From the NCBI GenBank assembly GCA_965227945.1, contig CBDDGQ010000006.1:558001-622000 (forward strand): DNA of 64,000 nucleotides, in the 5' to 3' direction. The stretch comes from Azorhizobium sp965227945. GTDB lineage: Bacteria > Pseudomonadota > Alphaproteobacteria > Rhizobiales > Xanthobacteraceae. The first letter of the stretch is position 1, and each line of letters opens with the position of its first letter. Positions 25,797-34,644 of this stretch are shown here, one piece after another. Made by a program: the position numbers and the translations under genes. The notes beneath the pieces were generated by a model. It ran no database searches. It saw nothing but the letters and a program-made list of their open reading frames with translations, and was not told the DNA's origin.

Positions 25797-26837
25797 TCAG
25801 GCCGCCGCGGACACGCTGCCTTCGGTGGGCACGGAGGCAATGGTCTTCAGGATCTGAGAGGCGATCTGGTATGGGTCGCCCTGGGAATTGGGGCGGCGGT
25901 CTTCCAGATAGCCCTTGTAGTCGTTCTTCACGAAGCTATGCGGCACGCGGATGGAGGCGCCGCGATCCGCCACACCATAGCTGAAGGTATGGATCGAGGC
26001 GGTCTCGTGCTTGCCGGTCAGGCGCAGATGGTTGTCAGGGCCATAGACCGCGATGTGGTCAGCGCGGGCGGTTTCGAAAGCGGCCATGAGCTTTTCGAAA
26101 TAGTCCTTGCCACCGGTCTCGCGCAGGTAGGTGGTCGAGAAGTTGGCGTGCATCCCGGAGCCGTTCCAGTCGGTGTCGCCGAGCGGCTTGCAGTGATACT
26201 CGATGTCGATGCCGTACTTCTCGGTCAGCCGCTCCATCAGGTAGCGGGCCATCCACATCTCGTCAGCGGCGCGCTTGGAGCCCTTGCCGAAAATCTGGAA
26301 TTCCCACTGGCCCTTTGCCACTTCGGCATTGATGCCTTCGTGGTTGATGCCGGCGGCGAGGCACAGATCGAGGTGCTCCTCGACGATCTGGCGGGCCACG
26401 GGACCCACCTTGCTGTAGCCGACGCCGGTGTAATACGGGCCCTGCGGCGCGGGATAACCGGCCTCGGGGAAGCCGAGCGGACGGCCGTCCTTGTAGAAGA
26501 AGTATTCCTGCTCGAAGCCGAACCAGGCGCCTTCGTCATCCAGAATGGTGGCGCGCTTGTTGCTGGGGTGCGGGGTGACGCCATCGGGCATCATCACTTC
26601 GCACATGACCAGCACGCCGTTGGTGCGGGCGGCATCTGGAAACACGCGCACCGGCTTCAACACGCAGTCGGAGCTGCGGCCCTCGGCCTGCATGGTGGAG
26701 CTGCCGTCAAAGCCCCAATACGGAAGCTGCTCCAGGGTCGGGAACTCGTCAAAATCCTTGATCTGCGTCTTTCCCCGCAGATTTGGCACGGGCGTATACC
26801 CGTCTAGCCAGATGTACTCGAGTTTATACTTTGCCAT
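25797..26837 (-). CDS. glnII: Glutamine synthetase type II (eukaryotic type)
   Basis: 346 residues, the normal GSII length. WGFDGSSTMQAEG, WFGFEQEYFF, NHEGINAEVAKGQWEFQ and GMHANFSTTY are conserved GSII sequences with the metal and glutamate-binding residues. The enzyme makes glutamine from glutamate, ammonia and ATP; in rhizobia and relatives it is made under nitrogen limitation beside GSI (GlnA). AAGGGGAG precedes the ATG. A sigma-54 promoter lies upstream and a terminator downstream, so it is a single-gene unit. Divergent gstI is the usual neighbour and encodes an inhibitor of its translation. Confidence 0.96.
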   Translation of the reverse strand: MAKYKLEYIWLDGYTPVPNLRGKTQIKDFDEFPTLEQLPYWGFDGSSTMQAEGRSSDCVLKPVRVFPDAARTNGVLVMCEVMMPDGVTPHPSNKRATILDDEGAWFGFEQEYFFYKDGRPLGFPEAGYPAPQGPYYTGVGYSKVGPVARQIVEEHLDLCLAAGINHEGINAEVAKGQWEFQIFGKGSKRAADEMWMARYLMERLTEKYGIDIEYHCKPLGDTDWNGSGMHANFSTTYLRETGGKDYFEKLMAAFETARADHIAVYGPDNHLRLTGKHETASIHTFSYGVADRGASIRVPHSFVKNDYKGYLEDRRPNSQGDPYQIASQILKTIASVPTEGSVSAAA

Positions 26838-26919
26838 TGCAGGCTCCCCTTAAGCTCATGACGCGACGTATTCGGAATTTCTGATGAGCCCCCCGGCCGT
26901 CAGAAGCGCGCAACTATCA

Positions 26920-26935
26920 AGCACGGACTGTGCCA
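26920..26935 (-). promoter_or_regulatory. Sigma-54 (-24/-12) promoter of glnII
   Basis: On the minus strand TGGCACAGTCCGTGCT matches the consensus TGGCACG-N4-TTGCA closely, with the invariant GG and GC exactly ten bases apart. The predicted start would leave a leader of roughly 70 bases before the glnII ATG. This agrees with NtrC/sigma-54 control of glnII in rhizobia. Confidence 0.8.
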
Positions 26936-27225
26936 AACTCCTTGCCCTACCAGCGAGACCGGAACACGCAGAACGCCCGCTGCGGCCTCGCCGATGAACC
27001 TTCACTGACCTGCCGCTCCGTCAGATCTCGCCGGAACGGACCGGAGCCTCCGGCGTTTGTAAGCCGAGATGCGCCCAACCATGCCCCGCGCGGTCGGCGG
27101 CCGAGACGACCATCCGGCCGTCGGCAGCAACCCACGACCCATTGTTTGCAGCGCAGCGAGCTTCGCCATGAACACTGTGTGCCACGCAAACAACGCTATC
27201 TAAAGAACCAAAAACAAGCATGCCT

Positions 27226-27241
27226 ATAATGTAGTCATTAT
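27226..27241. repeat. Perfect 16-base palindrome in the gstI upstream region
   Basis: ATAATG-TAGT-CATTAT is a perfect inverted repeat 104 bases before the gstI start, in AT-rich sequence. It could be a regulator site for gstI. No protein is assigned. Confidence 0.5.
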
Positions 27242-27344
27242 GTGATTTCAAATTAGGCAAACTGTATAAAAGGCGAGCAAAGTATGCTATGAAACCGCAT
27301 TGCTTGGCGCAGGAACGCGCACAGACAGAATGGAAAGATCAACG

Positions 27345-27530
27345 ATGACTATGACTTCCCCTCGGGGCTCCGCCAGAATCTACGAGTTCCCCGTCGGCGG
27401 CCGGCGGAATAGCAGCCGCACGGACACCGCCAAACTCGCCGAGACGGCGCGGCTGCCGATCATGGAATTTGGCAGCGGCTGGTACCATGACGCCGCCATT
27501 CAGGACGCCAAGCCCACCGGCAAGCGTTGA
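27345..27530 (+). CDS. gstI: GstI-like inhibitor of glnII translation (DUF2735)
   Basis: 61 residues from ATG 27345 (ATG 27351 is also possible). SPRGSARIYEFPVGGRR near the start and the C-terminal GSGWYHDAAIQ are the conserved parts of the DUF2735 family. Rhizobial GstI is a ~63-residue peptide encoded divergently to glnII that lowers GSII synthesis by acting on its translation. Size, sequence and divergent location all fit. The long shared leader could contain the control elements. Confidence 0.8.
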   Translation: MTMTSPRGSARIYEFPVGGRRNSSRTDTAKLAETARLPIMEFGSGWYHDAAIQDAKPTGKR

Positions 27531-27639
27531 ACGTGGGTTCAAAACCCCGAACACAGGTCTGCGATCGCGCGCGCCAAGGGGGGCGGCGCCGTGTTCCGGT
27601 TCTCGTCCGGATGTCAGCAATGAAGGCCGCGATGCGCTT

Positions 27640-28200
27640 TTAGCGCTGGGGCACACTGATGATCGGAGGCTCGGTGCGGCCAGGTCCCAGGGATCGCTGC
27701 ACCATGACGCTGTCCGACCACCGGCCGTAGCGATACGCCACCGCCGGCAGCAGCCCGACACGCGCGAACCCGAAGCGATCATGCAGCGCCAGGGACGCCG
27801 CGTTATCCGCATCGATATAGCCGATCATCTGGCGGAAGCCCGCCGCCGCACAGGCGTCGATCAGTCCCTGCATCAGCAGGCGACCGATGCTGCGGCCCAC
27901 ATGCTCGTGATGCACATAGATCGAATGCTTCACCGTATAGCGGTAGGCCGGGCGCTTGCGAAACAGCACCACATACGCATACCCGACCACCTCGCCGCCG
28001 CGGGTGGCCACCAGATGCGGAAAGCGCCGGTTGCGAAGATTCTTGCGCCGGTCGCGCAGGTCGTCTGGCTGTGGGGTGTCGGTATCCTCCACCCCCTCCT
28101 CGATGCCGCGGCGAATGTGGCGGCGATAGATCGCCAGCATCGCGTCCACATCGCTATCCCGCGACGGCCGGATCACCACCGGCAGGTCGTCGTCCGTCAT
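27640..28200 (-). CDS. GNAT family N-acetyltransferase (phosphinothricin acetyltransferase-like)
   Basis: 186 residues from ATG 28200. VIRPSRDSDVDAMLAIY opens the GNAT fold, VVGYAYVVLFRKRPAYRYTVKHSIYV forms the central strands and HVGRSIGRLLMQGLI is the acetyl-CoA pyrophosphate loop. DADNAASLALHDRFGF completes the Pat/bar-like subfamily pattern, which acetylates small amines such as phosphinothricin or methionine sulfoximine. The link to nearby glutamine synthetase is attractive, since those compounds inhibit it, but it is only an association. It lies 22 bases after the decarboxylase stop, so it may share its transcript. Confidence 0.85.
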   Translation of the reverse strand: MTDDDLPVVIRPSRDSDVDAMLAIYRRHIRRGIEEGVEDTDTPQPDDLRDRRKNLRNRRFPHLVATRGGEVVGYAYVVLFRKRPAYRYTVKHSIYVHHEHVGRSIGRLLMQGLIDACAAAGFRQMIGYIDADNAASLALHDRFGFARVGLLPAVAYRYGRWSDSVMVQRSLGPGRTEPPIISVPQR

Positions 28201-28222
28201 TCTGCCTGATACTCCGCACGCC

Positions 28223-30580
28223 CTATTCGGCGACCACATAGGTGTGAAGCCGGACCCGCCCCGACGATTCCACCTCACGATATACGCCCTGGATTTCCAC
28301 GTCGAAGCCCGGGAAGGTGTTGAAGCTGGATTCAAACATCTTCAGGTAGTCGATCATCGGTTGGGCCCGCGCGGTGAGCCGTTCGCCGGGCACGATGGTG
28401 GCGATGCCCGGGGGATAGACAACGAACGGCGTGGTGGCGATGCGTCCGGCGATGGCATCGATGGGTAGATAATCCACATCGTTGCGCACCAAAGCCCGCG
28501 CCGCATCATGGGGCGACATGGCAATGTCCGGCAGATGCTCCGGGGAGAACTGCATGGCCTGCAGGGCGCTCACATTGGCGTCGCGGAAGAAGCGATGCAT
28601 CTCGCCGCACAGATCGCGCAGGCGGGCGCCCGCATAACGCTGCGGCCGGCGGCGGAAGAATTCCGGAATGGCCTCCTCCAGCAGCGCGTTGTCGTCATGC
28701 AATTTCTTGAACGCCACCAGCCCGCTGATCAGCGTGCCGGCCTTGCTGGCTTCCACGCCGGGGGTGAGCAGGAAGAGCAGGGAATTGAGGTCATTCTTTT
28801 CCGCGACGATGCGGTTCTCGCGCAGATATTGCGCCACCACCGGGGCGGGAATGCCGTGCTCTGTGTAAGCCCCGGTCGCCCGGTCGAAGCCGGGGGTGAG
28901 CAGGGTCAGCTTGTTGGGGTCGGTCATGGCAAAGCCCGGCGCCATGCGCGAGAAGCCATGCCAGGTGGCATCCGGTGCCAGTTGCCAATAGGCCGGGTCC
29001 GAGGCCAGTTGGTCGGTGCCGATGGCCTCCCACGGCACGTCATGCACGCCGCCATCGCGCAGCACGTCGGGGATCTTCACCCGGTCCGGCACGAACGGCT
29101 CGAAGAACCAGCGGCGCTCGGGGCGCGCCTCCTTTTCTTCGAACTCGCGCCGCACCGCGCGGATCTTCTTGCGCAACTCGATGCCGAGACGGATGGTGTC
29201 GTCCCACAGCACTTCGCCTGAGCGGCCCTTCATCATCTGCGCGCCCACGTCGAGGGACGCGAACAAGGGATAGAAAGGCGAGGTGGAGGCGTGCTGCATG
29301 AAGCTTTCGTTGAAGCGGCGATGCTCCACCCGGCGCTTCTGGCCGGTGATGTGGCGATCCTTCATGTGGATCTGCGAGGCCTGCGAGAAGCTGGCCAATT
29401 GCTTGTGGGTGGACTGGGTGGCGATGATGCCCGGCGCGTCCGGCCCCAGATCCTTCAGCCCCATGGCGAAGCGGCCCGCATAGAGCGGGTGGAACTTCAT
29501 GAAGCCGGCCCAGGCTTCGTCGAACAGGATGTAGTCGCACAGGTGCCCGATGCGGGCGACGATCATCTCGGCGCTGTGGATGGTGCCGTCATAGGTGCAC
29601 TGCTCCACCACCGCCACGCGGAACGGACGCGGCTTCTGCCAGGCGTCCGGGTCCTTCACCAGCGGATGGGTGCGGATGCGCTCGCGCAACGCCGTCTCGT
29701 CGAACGCTTCCCAGCGCATGGGGCCGATCAGGCCATAGGCATTGCGCTCGGTGGGCAGATAGACCGGGATTCCGCCGGAGATCATCAGCGCGCCATGGTG
29801 GGCGGCCTTGTGGTTGTTGCGGTCGAACAGCACCAGGTCGCCGTCGGTCACCAGCGCCGCCAGCGCCACCTTGTTGGAGGTGGAGGTGCCGTTCAGCACG
29901 AAATAGGTCTTCTCGGCGCCGAAGATCTTTGCCGCTTCCTTCTGGGCCTGCAGGGCGGGGCCCTCGTGGGTCAGCAGGTCCCCCAGGTCGAGCACGGAAT
30001 TGTCCAAGTCGTCGCGGAACACCGCTTCGCCCAGATGCTCCATGAACACCCGGCCGATGGGGCTGCGAGAATAGAACACCCCGCCGTTATGGCCGGGGCA
30101 GGTCCAGAGCTGGTTGCCCTCTTCCGCATAATCCACCAAGGCGCCGAAGAAGGGCGTCTTCAACGTCTCGGCATATTGCTTGAGGCGGCTGATGAGGTTC
30201 TTGGCGATGAAGGCGGGGGTCTCCTCGGAGAGGAAGACATAGCCGTCGATAAAGTCCAGCACCTCCACCGGCAGGTCTTCGAAGCGCTTGCGGCGGATCA
30301 GCAGGATGATGGGGAAATCCAGGCCGCGGCGGCGCATCAGGTTGATGAGCGAGGCGGTCTTGCCCTCCAGGCCCTTCTTGCCCCAGTCCACCAGCATACA
30401 GCCGATGGCGGCGTCGGTCTGCACCGCGATCTCGGCGTCCTCGACCTTGCGCGCCTTCACCACCTCGAAACCGGAATGCTCGATTTCATCGACAATCTGG
30501 TTGAAGCGAATGCCTTCCAGATCGTCCGCATCAAAGGCGGGGGCCGAGAACAGGAACTTGAAACGCCGGAAATATTCCAT
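28223..30580 (-). CDS. Orn/Lys/Arg decarboxylase (PLP fold type I)
   Basis: About 785 residues. The N-terminal ~130 residues form the response-regulator-like wing domain (VDEIEHSGFEVVKARKVEDAE). The PLP domain has TCPGHNGGVFY, FVLNGTSTSNKVAL, FDEAWAGF and the Schiff-base lysine in ATQSTHKQLASFSQAS. The C-terminal domain follows normally. Such enzymes decarboxylate arginine, ornithine or lysine to polyamines; the exact substrate cannot be told from sequence alone, though the length fits inducible arginine or ornithine enzymes. The start is ATG 30580 or GTG 30622; neither has a strong ribosome site. Polyamine synthesis or acid resistance are the likely roles. Confidence 0.9.
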   Translation of the reverse strand: MEYFRRFKFLFSAPAFDADDLEGIRFNQIVDEIEHSGFEVVKARKVEDAEIAVQTDAAIGCMLVDWGKKGLEGKTASLINLMRRRGLDFPIILLIRRKRFEDLPVEVLDFIDGYVFLSEETPAFIAKNLISRLKQYAETLKTPFFGALVDYAEEGNQLWTCPGHNGGVFYSRSPIGRVFMEHLGEAVFRDDLDNSVLDLGDLLTHEGPALQAQKEAAKIFGAEKTYFVLNGTSTSNKVALAALVTDGDLVLFDRNNHKAAHHGALMISGGIPVYLPTERNAYGLIGPMRWEAFDETALRERIRTHPLVKDPDAWQKPRPFRVAVVEQCTYDGTIHSAEMIVARIGHLCDYILFDEAWAGFMKFHPLYAGRFAMGLKDLGPDAPGIIATQSTHKQLASFSQASQIHMKDRHITGQKRRVEHRRFNESFMQHASTSPFYPLFASLDVGAQMMKGRSGEVLWDDTIRLGIELRKKIRAVRREFEEKEARPERRWFFEPFVPDRVKIPDVLRDGGVHDVPWEAIGTDQLASDPAYWQLAPDATWHGFSRMAPGFAMTDPNKLTLLTPGFDRATGAYTEHGIPAPVVAQYLRENRIVAEKNDLNSLLFLLTPGVEASKAGTLISGLVAFKKLHDDNALLEEAIPEFFRRRPQRYAGARLRDLCGEMHRFFRDANVSALQAMQFSPEHLPDIAMSPHDAARALVRNDVDYLPIDAIAGRIATTPFVVYPPGIATIVPGERLTARAQPMIDYLKMFESSFNTFPGFDVEIQGVYREVESSGRVRLHTYVVAE

Positions 30581-30679
30581 GGAAACCCGCTGGCCTGTGA
30601 CGTTGCGCGTCCGCTGATGCACGCGCCCGCGATCTTTGGAGCCGCTATATGACAGCGCGTTGACACGCCGGTCACCGCC

Positions 30680-33454
30680 TTAAGCCTTCACCTTGCGACC
30701 GCCCCCACCTTTCTTTGGTCCGGCCCCATCCGGGAGCGGAACGGCCGCCGCGCGAAAGTCCGCCCACGGATCGACGGCCAAATGGGCAAGACGGGTGGGC
30801 GCGCTGGCCACCGTGAAGCCGGCCGGGCCGATGCCCGGCCCCAACTCCTCCCACGCCACCGGCATGGACACCGGGGCGCCGGCCCGCGCGCGGGTGGAAT
30901 AGGGGGCCACGGCGGTGGCGCCGCGGCCGTTGCGCAGATAGTCCACCAGGATCTTGCCCGGCCGCTTGGATTTGGTGACCACCGCCACGAACCGCTCCGG
31001 GCTGTCCTTGGCCATGGCGAGGGCCATCGCCTTGGCAAAGCCCTTCACCGCGTCCCATCCCGCCCGCGGCGTCAATGGGGCCACCACATGCAGCCCCTTG
31101 CCGCCGGAGGTCTTGACGAAGCTCGCCAGGCCGACCGCGGCCAAACGGGTCCGCACCTCCTGCGCGGCTGCGATGATGGTCTCCCAGGTGACGCCCTCGC
31201 CAGGGTCGAGATCGAAGATCATCTGGTCCGGATGCTCCAGATCCGCCAGGGTCGATCCCCAGGGATGCACCTCCAGGACGCCCGCCTGCACCAGGCCCAC
31301 CAGGCCGTCCAGATCGTCGATGGCGACCATCGACTCGGCCTTCGGATCCAGCGGGTCGGGCACCAGGCGGATGGCCTTGCTGGCGCCGCGCCACACATGC
31401 TTCTGGAAGAAGCAGGTTCCCGCCGTGCCTTCCGGGCAGCGCAGCAGGGAGAGGGGGCGACCGGCCACATAAGGCCCCATCCAGCGCCAGACCTGGGCGT
31501 AATAATCCGCCAGTCCCGCCTTGGTCACGCCCGCATCCGGCCAATAGAGCCGATCGGGGTGGGTCAGGGTCACCCTCGGTTTCGGGCCCTTGCGGCCTTT
31601 GGCGCTGCCGCCCGCCCCGGCCGTGGCGCTCGCGGGATCCGGTGAAGCGATCATCTCGGCCTCCGGGGCTTCGCGGCGGACATCGGCCGCGCTCTTGTCC
31701 TCCCGCAGGCCACGGAAGGACGCGTGGCGAATGTGCTTGTCCGCAGTCCAGGCGCGAAACTCCACCTCCGCCACCAGTTCGGGCCGCACATAGCGCACGC
31801 CGCGGGCCGCCTCCGCCGGCAGGCGCTCGGCAAACGGGCTCTTCGGGGTCCAGATGGCCTCCAGCCGGGTGTAGAGGTCGCGCGCGACGGCGGCGGAAAA
31901 GCCCGTGCCCACCCGGCCCGCATGGCGCAGCTTGCCACCCTCCCCATAGCCCAGCACCAGGGAGCCGATGGCCCCCGGCCCCGTGGTGGCCGGCACAAAG
32001 CCGGCGATGACGAACTCCTGGCGGGCCACGCATTTGCTCTTCACCCAGTCGCCGGTGCGCCCGGAGCGATAGGGCGCGTCGCCGCGTTTGGAGACGATGC
32101 CTTCCAAGCTGAGGCGGCACGCATGGCGCAGCACCAGAGCGCCATCATCGCCGAAATCGCCGCTGAACCGGAGCCGCGGGTCCGCCCCCGCCGTCAGGTG
32201 CTCCAACACAGCCTTACGGTCGGTGAGCGGCGCAGCGCGGAGATCGTAGCCGTCGGCAAACAGCAGATCGAACACATAGAACACAAAGCGGTCATTGCGC
32301 CCGGCGCTGAGGTCCGCCTGCAGGGCGGAGAAATCCGAAGCCCCTCCCGCCCCCTCCACCACCAGTTCACCATCTACCAGGGCACTGGTGACCGGCAGAT
32401 TCAGGAGTGCCTGCGGGACATCGGCACCGAAGCGGTCTGTCCAATCCAGGCCGCTGCGGGTGAGCAGGCGCACCTTGCCCGCAGCAATGCGGGCCTGCAG
32501 GCGATAGCCATCGAACTTGATCTCGTGCAGCCAGCGTCCTCCCGGCGGCGGCTTCGCCACCAGCTTGGCCAGAGCCGGTGCGACGAAGCGGGGCAGGCTC
32601 GCCTTCACGGCGCCGGGCACTGCGGAAAGATCGAAGTCGCTGTCCGACGGGGCCGCGGACGCGGCCGGCTTTGTCCGCGCAGGGCGTTTGGGGGTTGCGC
32701 GCTCGCGGGTGGCGGCCTCGGCGCTGGCAGGTTTGACGCGGTCGCCCTTGGCGGCGCTGGCCTTCGCCGGGGCGGCCTTGGCGGCACTGGCCTGGGTGGC
32801 GCGCTTCGTCGACGCGCCCTTCGCCTTGGCCGCCCTCGCCTGGCGGTCCTCCGGCGGGATCGGTCCGGTCTTCGAGGACCAGCCGGGCGCCTCCCCGGCC
32901 ACCTCGGGGATCGAGCGGCCGGTCTTCACCGAGTTCGGCTTCTCCTCAAGGATATCCGGGTCGCTCTCGGTGCGTGCGGCTTCGTCGTCGCCCTTGATGA
33001 GCAGCCAATTGTCCCGCTTCTCTCGCGGCCGTCCGCGCAGCCGGACCAGATGCCAGTGCCCTGTGAGCTTCTCCCCATAGAGGTCGAACTCCAGATGCCC
33101 CTTGGCCAGCCCCTTGTGCGGATCGAAGCGCGGCGACCAGGTGCCGGTGTCCCAGACGATGACGGTGCCGCCGCCATATTCGCCCTCGGGAATGGTGCCC
33201 TCGAAATCCCCATAGGCCACGGGATGGTCTTCCACATGCACCGCGAGTCGCTTCTCGCTGGGCACCAGGCTGGGGCCGCGGGTCACCGCCCAGCTCAGCA
33301 GCACCCCGTCCAGTTCCAGCCGCAGATCATAGTGCAGCCGCGTGGCATCATGCTTCTGGATCACATAGAGGCCCGAACCCGCCGGCGCCGCCTCTCCCGC
33401 CGGCTCGCGTGTGCGGGTGAAGTTGCGCTTGGCACGATAGGTCTCAAGCGCCAT
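30680..33454 (-). CDS. ligD: ATP-dependent DNA ligase D (LigD, three domains)
   Basis: 924 residues. Order: 3'-phosphoesterase (about 25-160; QKHDATRLHYDLRLELDG), a long Ala/Lys/Pro-rich linker (about 200-275), ATP ligase (about 285-600; KFDGYR with adenylated Lys313), then the primase/polymerase domain (about 635-915; DRLYWPDAGVTKAGLADYY, FDLDPGEG). LigD processes and seals broken ends with Ku in bacterial NHEJ. The ATG lies three bases after the ku stop, so the two are coupled. The PE-ligase-polymerase order is that of Pseudomonas/rhizobial LigD. Confidence 0.95.
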   Translation of the reverse strand: MALETYRAKRNFTRTREPAGEAAPAGSGLYVIQKHDATRLHYDLRLELDGVLLSWAVTRGPSLVPSEKRLAVHVEDHPVAYGDFEGTIPEGEYGGGTVIVWDTGTWSPRFDPHKGLAKGHLEFDLYGEKLTGHWHLVRLRGRPREKRDNWLLIKGDDEAARTESDPDILEEKPNSVKTGRSIPEVAGEAPGWSSKTGPIPPEDRQARAAKAKGASTKRATQASAAKAAPAKASAAKGDRVKPASAEAATRERATPKRPARTKPAASAAPSDSDFDLSAVPGAVKASLPRFVAPALAKLVAKPPPGGRWLHEIKFDGYRLQARIAAGKVRLLTRSGLDWTDRFGADVPQALLNLPVTSALVDGELVVEGAGGASDFSALQADLSAGRNDRFVFYVFDLLFADGYDLRAAPLTDRKAVLEHLTAGADPRLRFSGDFGDDGALVLRHACRLSLEGIVSKRGDAPYRSGRTGDWVKSKCVARQEFVIAGFVPATTGPGAIGSLVLGYGEGGKLRHAGRVGTGFSAAVARDLYTRLEAIWTPKSPFAERLPAEAARGVRYVRPELVAEVEFRAWTADKHIRHASFRGLREDKSAADVRREAPEAEMIASPDPASATAGAGGSAKGRKGPKPRVTLTHPDRLYWPDAGVTKAGLADYYAQVWRWMGPYVAGRPLSLLRCPEGTAGTCFFQKHVWRGASKAIRLVPDPLDPKAESMVAIDDLDGLVGLVQAGVLEVHPWGSTLADLEHPDQMIFDLDPGEGVTWETIIAAAQEVRTRLAAVGLASFVKTSGGKGLHVVAPLTPRAGWDAVKGFAKAMALAMAKDSPERFVAVVTKSKRPGKILVDYLRNGRGATAVAPYSTRARAGAPVSMPVAWEELGPGIGPAGFTVASAPTRLAHLAVDPWADFRAAAVPLPDGAGPKKGGGGRKVKA

Positions 33455-33457
33455 GGC

Positions 33458-34411
33458 TCAGCTCGCCTTGCGGCGCGCCGCCGCCGCCTTCGCGGGGGGC
33501 GCCGCCTTGGATTTGCTCGGGCCCTCGGTCGCCGTGGCTTTTGAACCCTTGGCCTTGGCGGTGGCCTTGCCGCCCGATTTCGCGGCCGCCGGCTTGGCGC
33601 GAGCCGCCTTGGTGCCCGTCGCCTTGTCGGCGGCGGACGACCCGCTGGCGCTGCGGCGCAGCGCATCCATCAGGTCCACCACCGTGTCGGACTTCGGCGC
33701 CGGGTGCGCAAGCACCTTGCGGCCTTCCATCTTCGCCTGCACCAATTCCGCCAGCGCCGCCTCATAGCGATCATCGAACGCCGCCGGATCGAAGCGGCCG
33801 CGCTTGGTCTTGATGATGTGTTCCGCCAGTTCCAGCATCTCCGGCTCGACCTTGAGCGTGCGCAGATTCTCAAAGGCGTCGGCGGCGGAGCGCACTTCAT
33901 AGTCGAAGTGCAGAGTGGTGGCGATGAAGCCGGCCTCGTGGGGACGGATCAGCAGCGTCCGCATACGCCGGAACAGCACGGTGCGGGCGAGGGCTGCCAC
34001 CTTGCGCGCCGCCATGCCGTCGCGGATCACCGCGAACGCGGGCCGCGCCGCGGCGTCCGCCGGGGCGAGATAATAAGGCGTGTCGAAATACAGCGGATCG
34101 ATCTCGCCGCAGGGGATGAAGGTGTCCAGCGGCAGGGTCTTGTTGCTCTCCGGCACCACGGCCGCGATCTCCGCCGGGTCCAGCACCACATAGGCGCCGG
34201 CGCCGGTCTCATAGCCCTTCACCTGGGCCTCGCGGGGCACCGCATCGCCGGTCTCCTCGTCCACGAAGACCCGGGACACCCGGTGGCCGCTGTCGCGGTC
34301 GACCATATGAAATGAGATGCGTTCGGCGCGGGACACGGCGCTATAGAGGCCAACCGCGCACGACAGCTCGGCGACCTTCAGAAACCCTTTCCAGACGGCG
34401 CGCGCTGTCAC
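33458..34411 (-). CDS. ku: Ku protein (NHEJ), ligD-linked copy with Lys/Ala-rich tail
   Basis: 317 residues from GTG 34411, with GGAGGGG five bases upstream; the frame to 34474 lacks a ribosome site. The core reads AVWKGFLKVAELSCAVGLYSA, DTFIPCGEIDPLYFDTPYYLAP and ARTVLFRRMRTLLIRP. The final ~65 residues are a low-complexity Lys/Ala tail (KAARAKPAAAKSGGKATAK), a DNA-binding tail seen in some Ku proteins but absent from the solitary Ku at 24858. It forms an operon with ligD. Confidence 0.94.
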   Translation of the reverse strand: MTARAVWKGFLKVAELSCAVGLYSAVSRAERISFHMVDRDSGHRVSRVFVDEETGDAVPREAQVKGYETGAGAYVVLDPAEIAAVVPESNKTLPLDTFIPCGEIDPLYFDTPYYLAPADAAARPAFAVIRDGMAARKVAALARTVLFRRMRTLLIRPHEAGFIATTLHFDYEVRSAADAFENLRTLKVEPEMLELAEHIIKTKRGRFDPAAFDDRYEAALAELVQAKMEGRKVLAHPAPKSDTVVDLMDALRRSASGSSAADKATGTKAARAKPAAAKSGGKATAKAKGSKATATEGPSKSKAAPPAKAAAARRKAS

Positions 34412-34470
34412 CTCGGCCCCTCCGGCTGTCCTTTGGCTCACACCAACGTGCCGCGCGCAGAACCGTTCCC

Positions 34471-34498
34471 GCAAGGCCCTTGATGCAAGACCCTTGAT
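34471..34498. repeat. Tandem 14-base repeat upstream of the ku-ligD operon
   Basis: GCAAGRCCCTTGAT occurs twice head to tail (34471-34484, 34485-34498) with one mismatch, 60 bases upstream of the ku start. It may be a regulator site or a chance duplication. Confidence 0.6.
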
Positions 34499-34537
34499 GC
34501 GGGCCCCGCCCGACTTCAGGGCACGGAAGCGCCCAGC

Positions 34538-34577
34538 ACGGCCTGGATGGATGCGGCGCGGCGTCCATCCAGGCCGT
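34538..34577. repeat. 14-bp perfect hairpin between ku and the coiled-coil gene
   Basis: ACGGCCTGGATGGA (34538-34551) and its exact complement (34564-34577) flank a 12-base GC loop. It lies downstream of the minus-strand coiled-coil gene and upstream of ku. There is no T-run, so it is terminator-like only in its stem. Confidence 0.6.
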
Positions 34578-34644
34578 CAGTGGGCCAGGGCGGTCCAACC
34601 GGACCCAGGCACCGCGCCGCGGGCGCCGCCCTCATCGCTTCTGA

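Larger units (their letters stand above)
26838..27344. other. 507-base divergent regulatory region between glnII and gstI
   Basis: No credible gene is present; the open frames here have unlikely composition and no ribosome sites. The glnII side holds the sigma-54 promoter (26920-26935). The gstI side (about 27190-27300) is markedly AT-rich and holds a 16-base palindrome and TATAAAA-like promoter sequence. I did not find a convincing TGCACC-N5-GGTGCA type NtrC site. Confidence 0.6.

Noticed and set aside
26930..27229. A 99-residue open frame in the glnII-gstI region
   Set aside because: Arg/Pro/His-rich shadow-like composition, no ribosome site and no motif; the sigma-54 promoter overlaps it.
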